64,000 nucleotides of DNA, from NCBI GenBank assembly GCA_030710605.1, contig CP092877.1, positions 2,605,941-2,669,940 of the forward strand, read 5' to 3'. The notes under the pieces were generated by a model. It worked only from the letters and a program-made list of their open reading frames with translations. It was not told the DNA's origin and ran no database searches. Shown here in pieces: positions 62,929 through 64,000 of the stretch. The position numbers were made by a program, and so were the translations under genes. Source of the DNA: Cordylochernes scorpioides. Taxonomy: Eukaryota; Arthropoda; Arachnida; Pseudoscorpiones; Chernetidae. Each line of letters begins with the position of its first letter. Positions within the stretch are counted from its first letter, which is position 1.

Positions 62929-63605
62929 TTCTACTGTCCTATAAGCTTATGTCCATAGTTTACTTGAAAACCATTTCTAAGATTCCATCCTTCAGTGTAG
63001 CATATAAAAGCAGAATGATCCAATACAGTATTAGAGCTCTGAGAAGCGGTCTGGTGGATTAAATTGGCGAAACCGCTGGGAGGGTTCACCACTGATGAGC
63101 CAAGCCCTCCCAATATATTTTTTCATCGCAGTAAGGACAGTAGAAGTTCGTTTTATGTATAAAGGAAACATTCGCGCTTTTAAATCATTTTATTTTATAT
63201 GTATAGATGGCGCGTTATTGCTTTGTGTTAATTTATTCCTACTGGCCTTGTCTTTATAGTTTGCTGAAGAGCATTGCTCGAAGCAAATATTTGAATGTAA
63301 TTCTACTGTCCTATAAGCTTATGTCCATAGTTTACTTGAAACCCATTTCTAAGATTCCATCCTTCAGTGTAGCATATAAAAGCAGAATGATCCAATACAG
63401 TATTAGAGCTCTGAGAAGCGGTCTGGTGGATTAAATTGGCGAAACCGCTGGGAGGGTTCACCACTGATGAGCCAAGCCCTCCCAATATATTTTTTCATCG
63501 CAGTAAGGACAGTAGAAGTTCGTTTTATGTATAAAGGAAACATTCGCGCTTTTAAATCATTTTATTTTATATGTATAGATGGCGCGTTATTGCTTTGTGT
63601 TAATA
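62929..63605. repeat. Family X, two tandem copies 372 bp apart
   Basis: Both copies contain TTCTACTGTCCTATAAGCTT, GGCGAAACCGCTGGGAGG and CATCGCAGTAAGGACAGTAG, with very few differences, including identical 60-codon minus-strand frames that I do not regard as genes. They give the full-length form of the family. Confidence 0.9.
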
Positions 63606-63718
63606 TATGTAGATAGATTGAGATGTTATTCTACGAGATAAAAGCAAAAAGGATATAATTAAAACGGATACTTTTATAATACCCTAGATATAGTCTCCCT
63701 TCTGGTGCAAACTAACCG

Positions 63719-63831
63719 TTTTTTTGCTTATCCTTAGTACATGTGGTACAGGCCATGATAATCATGGTGGGTAGAAGTAGGCGACTGCTTTTACGGTAAG
63801 TTCACCACATGTCTACACACGTGAAAAGTAG
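63719..63831 (-). mobile_element. tRNA-derived SINE, 5'-truncated copy
   Basis: Only the 3' third of the SINE (GTGGTGAACTTACCGTAAAA ... AAGGATAAGCAAAAA on the minus strand). Flanks AAACTAACCGTT (63709-63720) and AAACTAACTGTT (63832-63843) form a target duplication with one change. Confidence 0.8.
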
Positions 63832-64000
63832 AAACTAACTGTTCTCGGATTAAGTAGCAACTTCACCAATCTTGTTAAAAACTACTCCAGACAGATGGTA
63901 TCATTAGTTAGGTGAAATTGCCGGCTCGCATTCAAAAAACAAGCAAGAGGGTTACAAGAAGAACCTCTTCCCCCGTGTGTACATATTTATCCTTTTTTAA

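Noticed and set aside
62931..63485. Two identical 60-codon proteins on the minus strand
   Set aside because: They are the same piece of the family X repeat in two tandem copies; short, no domain.

Overview
The window is AT-rich eukaryotic nuclear DNA packed with transposable elements, from a metazoan and probably an arthropod. The inference rests on the mix of Ty3/Gypsy, Ty1/Copia and BEL/Pao LTR elements, several non-LTR (LINE) families, mariner, piggyBac and Helitron-like DNA transposons, and tRNA-derived SINEs. A chelicerate would fit, but nothing here proves it. There are no bacterial operons, ribosome binding sites or CRISPR arrays. The only ordinary cellular gene I recognise is an AIFM3-like (Rieske plus pyridine-nucleotide-disulfide oxidoreductase) gene at 37492-39189, in one uninterrupted exon.

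Layout. 1-9743: old, broken elements: a gag running off the left edge, two copies of an LTR-like repeat, BEL/Pao pol remnants, a dead Tc1/mariner transposase and a jockey-like LINE. 9748-15069: a degenerate Gypsy element inserted in that LINE; its RNase H region is tandemly triplicated. 15305-24400: nested region. An old BEL/Pao-derived repeat received a very young Gypsy element (16776-21078, LTRs identical by eye, 5-bp target duplication) and a 5'-truncated LINE (21283-22997, 14-bp duplication). A second copy of the same repeat at 3405-3970 supplies both empty sites. A degenerate LINE RT and a tRNA-Gly-like gene follow. 24382-32010: Helitron-like DNA, then another LINE split by an intact, young Copia element (27000-31617). 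32232-36783: an intact young Gypsy element, less than 1 kb upstream of the AIFM3-like gene. 39700-53600: a field of short retroposons and hairpin-forming repeats (foldback family, SINE-like families, MITEs, a piggyBac element, two long inverted repeats). 53645-58160: minisatellites, a nearly intact mariner, an RTE-like LINE fragment and an interleaved inverted repeat. 58440-64000: LINE and mariner remnants, tandem copies of a SINE/MITE-like repeat and a truncated SINE.

The window is mainly a record of nested insertions, many datable by target-site duplications or LTR identity. Two elements (Copia 27000-31617; Gypsy 32232-36783) keep every domain needed for autonomous movement, and a third (Gypsy 16776-21078) is one base away. 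The most unusual material is the density of long hairpin-forming repeats downstream of the AIFM3-like gene. They could be sources of double-stranded RNA, but that is inference. I did not find a clearly new multi-gene system.
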